64,000 nucleotides of DNA from Toxotes chatareus (taxonomy: Eukaryota; Chordata; Actinopteri; Toxotidae): contig CM028895.1 of assembly GCA_016801885.1 (NCBI GenBank), positions 14,154,001 to 14,218,000 of the forward strand, in the 5' to 3' direction. The notes under the pieces are model-generated. The model saw nothing but the letters and a program-made list of their open reading frames with translations, was not told the DNA's origin and searched no databases. Of the stretch, positions 60,916 through 64,000 are shown one piece after another. Numbering within the stretch: position 1 is the first letter of the stretch; each line of letters starts with the position of its first letter. The position numbers and the translations under genes are program-made.

Positions 60916-63068
60916 CTATGGAAGTGTCTCCACGTTGACGTAGGTGAGGACGACATCGTGCAGGATGTTGATTCTGTCGATCTGGTTGAGCTCTCTGACG
61001 CGGTGTCTGAACTCAAACAGTGGGATGTTGTTCACCGCCACCCTGAACGTCTCATGAGTGCACAGGATCTTCATCTGGGACAGAGCAGATCAGCAACAGT
61101 GTAGTACTTCCATCAAAGACTGTGACCATATATGTCAATCACAGCTTGTTTTGAAACAGATCCTCTCTTGTGCCAAATCTTCTAACTGGCATTTCCATGA
61201 AAAGTTAAGGTGCATTAGCAGAGAAACATATTGTAGTTGTCCGTAAACATGAACACAAGGACTGTTGGACACAGAGACAGAATTAGCTCCTCAGATTAGT
61301 CACTCCTTAGTGATGCCTGTAAAGCATAATTGTTATTGATGTTATTGAGCAACATGAGACCCCCACTGACCTCCAGGAGCCTCCCTGCAGTACAGCAGTT
61401 CCCTTATCTAGGACTCGCTTGCACAAACGGTTTTCCAACCCTTTCCATCTTTTCCAAACGTTACCCTGACGTTAAGCATGAGAAAGTGACCTAGAGTCAG
61501 TTAAAGCTACCATGTGTAGAATTTTGAAACATCAACTTATTGTAAAATTTTTACCACAAACAAATGAGAAAATGGTTAAAATGATTAGTAGCTTCTGTTT
61601 ATGAAATTTATTTGCGTAAAAAAAAAAGTATCATTGTGTGGAAAAGCAATAGTGGATTAGCAGCAACACTTAAGGTAAATGAATGAATGTGGTAATGACA
61701 TACTGATGTTAGAATTCTACACATAGCATCTTTAAGCCCAGTTCCTCAGTCCAATATGTGTTTAGATTCCTGTTGCTAAAACTCACCTCAAATGGGCTCC
61801 CAAGAGCGAAGGGGAAGGGTCCCTTCAGGTCCCTCTCCTCCGCTCCCCAGCGATCACCCACTTTGTGGTTACGAACCACCACCTGTTTGCCCCCTTCACT
61901 GAATCGAGGGTTGATATGAAAGGCAATGTCATTGCCTCTCAGAAAGTTCACTGTGAACCTGTGGGAGACCAAAACTGGTTGGACTTGACATTGACAGTGT
62001 ATTGTCTCTGTTGTGTACAATTTGTCTGTACTTCACTTAATGATGAGACAGGAAGGAAGACAACACTGTAAGTACATATTAATAAGCTTACATTTTAGCA
62101 TTAGGTTTCACATGGCCCAAGATGGTCATCATCATCTTGTCATACACACCCCGGGCCAGGTTCAGGTTGTATGGTACACTCTAACGAGCAAAACAGTGAG
62201 AGAAGGACCATAAAACAATCTGACAACCAAACTACATTCAATGTAAGATATGTTCAAGTGAAATTCTTTGCATTTGACTTACTAGAGGTCCAGATGTGGG
62301 TGGAAGCCAGTGTGACGGTATGATAGATGGATTCTGTGCAGGCCATCCTGACTGTCCTGGGTTATAAGGCCATCCAGGGTGGGCAGGCCACCCTGGATGT
62401 GCATTTGGTTGGATGCTGGTTGCAGGAGCAGGTGCTGGGACTGGGACTGGAGTTGGAGCCGGGGCTTGAGCAGGGAACTGAGATTGAACGGGAGCTGGTG
62501 GCTGCAGAGGCTGGCACTGGGTCCCTGACCAGTAAGGCTGGCAGGGCTGCACTGGAGCTGGAGCTGGAGCTGGGACTATGGTTGTGGTGGGTGCAGGAGT
62601 CGGTGCTATGGCTTGCGCAGGGGCTGGAACTGAAATTGGTGCAGGGACAGACATTGGAGCTGGTTGTGTCCCTGGCCAGCAGGGCGTGTTTGGCTGACCA
62701 GTCCAGCAGGGTGCAGGCTGGGTGGGCTGGCCCGGCCATGCGGGGAACCCGGTTCCAGACGGTGGCAGGCTGGGCCAAAGGCTGTTAGTCTGTGGGGCAG
62801 AACCAGGGGACGGGCAGCTGCCACAGAGAGCATCAGAATGCTGAGAGGGAGGAGGAGAGGGGGAGGAAGGAGGGACAGAGAGGTCAGGGGCAAGGACGGA
62901 GATACGGGGAAGGGAGAGGGTGGACAGGATGGAAGACACCAACTTGCAGTTGCAAACATGGCCGTTTGACATAAGCAAAGATTTAAGAATTTTTATTTAG
63001 ATGGAAAAATGATGTGTCATTCTTACCAGTGTAGAGATCTGAGATTTTGATGAGGTACTTACATCCAT
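60916..63068 (-). CDS. lgals3: Galectin-3 (chimera-type galectin)
   Basis: Beta-galactoside-binding lectin, cytosolic and non-classically secreted (known). Minus-strand exons: 63068-63063 (ATG GAT only), 62840-62283, 62180-62092, 61958-61787, 61074-60916. Phases agree and give 327 residues. The two-codon first exon (MD|GTAAGT) followed by HSDAL parallels mammalian LGALS3, whose first coding exon is also tiny. Residues 3-188 form a Pro/Ala/Gly/Trp-rich N-terminal domain (PAPAPVP, HPGWP, WPGTQP) in place of the mammalian PGAYPG repeats. The carbohydrate domain 189-327 has SVPYNL, H232-N234-R236 (FHINPRF), V246/N248, W255 and E258/R260, the full set of sugar-contact residues. The stop is TAG at 60918-60916. 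A teleost a/b paralogue number cannot be assigned. It is convergent with mapkbp1. Confidence 0.92.
61505..61731. mobile_element. TTAA-flanked miniature element inside an lgals3 intron
   Basis: Both sides carry TTAA (61501-61504 and 61732-61735). The inner ends are inverted repeats: agctaccatgtgtagaatt against agatgctatgtgtagaatt, 16 of 19 identical. There is no coding frame inside. A TTAA target with short terminal repeats is the hallmark of piggyBac-type MITEs, an assignment made by inference. Confidence 0.65.
62283..62840 (-). other. lgals3: Pro/Ala/Trp-rich N-terminal domain exon of galectin-3
   Basis: One 558-base exon encodes residues 3-188. It is built from degenerate PAP/PTPAP units in the centre flanked by PGWP/WPG units on both sides. 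In the family this region drives self-association and is cut by proteases. It differs in repeat type from mammals but keeps aromatic residues (Trp instead of Tyr). The opposite strand is also open over 460 bases, a by-product of GC-rich repetition. Confidence 0.85.
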
Positions 63069-64000
63069 GCTGCCTGTCAGAACAAGATCAAGTGCACTTT
63101 TATTTATTTTACAGCTTTTTTATCATGAGTAAGTCTCAGAGCACTTTACAGAGACAGAGACAGAAGAAAACCAAAATAGATTTTAGTCAGGAATCACAAA
63201 AGAAAATGGAAACTCTGTCTTATGGGACATAAAATCCTACCAAACTAAGACTAAAATTAAAAAAGCTGTTTTAGAATTATCGTATTGAAACTGTATAAAA
63301 ATGCATTCACTCATTTTCTAGTTACAGAGCGTACACTACAGACACACTGAGCTTTTATGAGCCTTGGAGAGAAGAAATAATTCTCCAGGTGACCACCAGA
63401 GGCCTCTATAGCTTTTCAAGATGTCAGAGTGTTGCCACACTGGATGATTGTGTGTCTCCATACAGATAAATACATTGTTAGCTAAAGCCTGTTGAATGCC
63501 ATGATATTGATATGCTCTAATTGAATGATGACAGCAGAAAACATCCTGAGTCAGGCAGAAACATAATGGCACATTGATCTGAGTAATATGTGCAGTTAGA
63601 GAGGAATGTGCAATAACAATGATTCCTTGGTGTCCACTCCTACCACTAATATATAGTTGTTCTTGTGATTGCAGATTCAATTACTGTTACCAAGTTATTT
63701 GAGTTACTACCTTGACTTGCTATTTCATGTGGTTTAATGTTTGCTATTAGTAATACAAGCCAACACAAATAATAATGATTCTGAATTGTTTATTATAGGT
63801 GCTTTACTGTATTAGTCATATAAATTAATATTAAGGCAAACAATCTAATAACATTTTATAATCATGCACAGTGAATATTCATCGAATGAAGTAGTGTAGT
63901 ACTCTTCAATAACTTTGTTTTTCACCATCTCATCATCATCACCAACATTACCAGATAATGCAAGATAGTCAAGCTGATAAGCTACATATACATATGTGAA
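63069..64000. other. Upstream flank of lgals3
   Basis: Minus-strand upstream sequence. A pyrimidine-rich cag (ttctgacag) lies just before GCAGCATGGAT, so a further non-coding exon upstream is possible; an AT-rich TATA-like stretch (aaaataaataaaag) lies about 40 bases upstream of the ATG. The rest is AT-rich, and no other gene could be supported. Confidence 0.4.

Noticed and set aside
62327..62788. 153-residue plus-strand reading frame opposite the galectin N-domain
   Set aside because: It is the mirror of a Pro/Ala-rich repeat exon. The minus-strand reading is confirmed by splice sites, phase and the carbohydrate domain.
63336..63680. 114-residue minus-strand frame upstream of lgals3
   Set aside because: No known domain, AT-rich surroundings and no coherent splice signals; most likely chance or repeat-derived.

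Overview
The window is vertebrate nuclear DNA, most likely from a percomorph-type teleost. The genes are split by GT-AG introns. Introns and spacers are AT-rich with many CA/TG, CT, CAG and GGA microsatellites. Several dispersed repeats belong to families I recognise as common in spiny-rayed fish. No bacterial, plasmid, phage, CRISPR or rRNA/tRNA feature was seen.

Layout. (1) The left edge (1-666, minus) holds the N-terminal 222 codons of bahd1, a heterochromatin factor. Its 5' non-coding part probably extends to one or both CpG-rich blocks at about 5.58-6.06 kb and 12.72-13.3 kb, each ending in a minus-strand GTAAGT donor. (2) A single-exon seven-helix receptor lies at 17260-18192 (plus); it resembles fish V1R-like (ORA) receptors, but the family is tentative. 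(3) mga (plus, CpG-rich first exon near 22 kb, coding 24064-36550) is rebuilt here as 21 coding exons whose phases all agree, giving 2069 residues. It has an N-terminal T-box, the MGA-specific cysteine domain, a late bHLH region and a C-terminal AT-hook-like motif. (4) mapkbp1 (plus, 39023-59395, 33 coding exons) encodes a long WD40 scaffold with a C-terminal helical region. (5) lgals3, a galectin-3 (minus, 60916-63068), is convergent with mapkbp1; their poly(A) signals are only about 25 bp apart.

Functional view. bahd1 and mga are both chromatin repressors, and mapkbp1 is a JNK/NOD2-associated scaffold. I see no operon-like or pathway unit; this is a syntenic block related to human 15q15 (BAHD1, MGA, MAPKBP1), with the receptor and lgals3 as differences from the human order. 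The items most worth a second look are a minus-strand exon-like reading frame inside an mga intron (27.65-28.04 kb), a short upstream ORF whose stop overlaps the mga start, three CACGTG E-boxes in one mga intron, the tight convergent 3' ends, and several foldback or TTAA-flanked miniature elements.

Limits: exon ends come from splice consensus, phase and remembered human homologues. No alignment was run. UTR ends and promoters are approximate.
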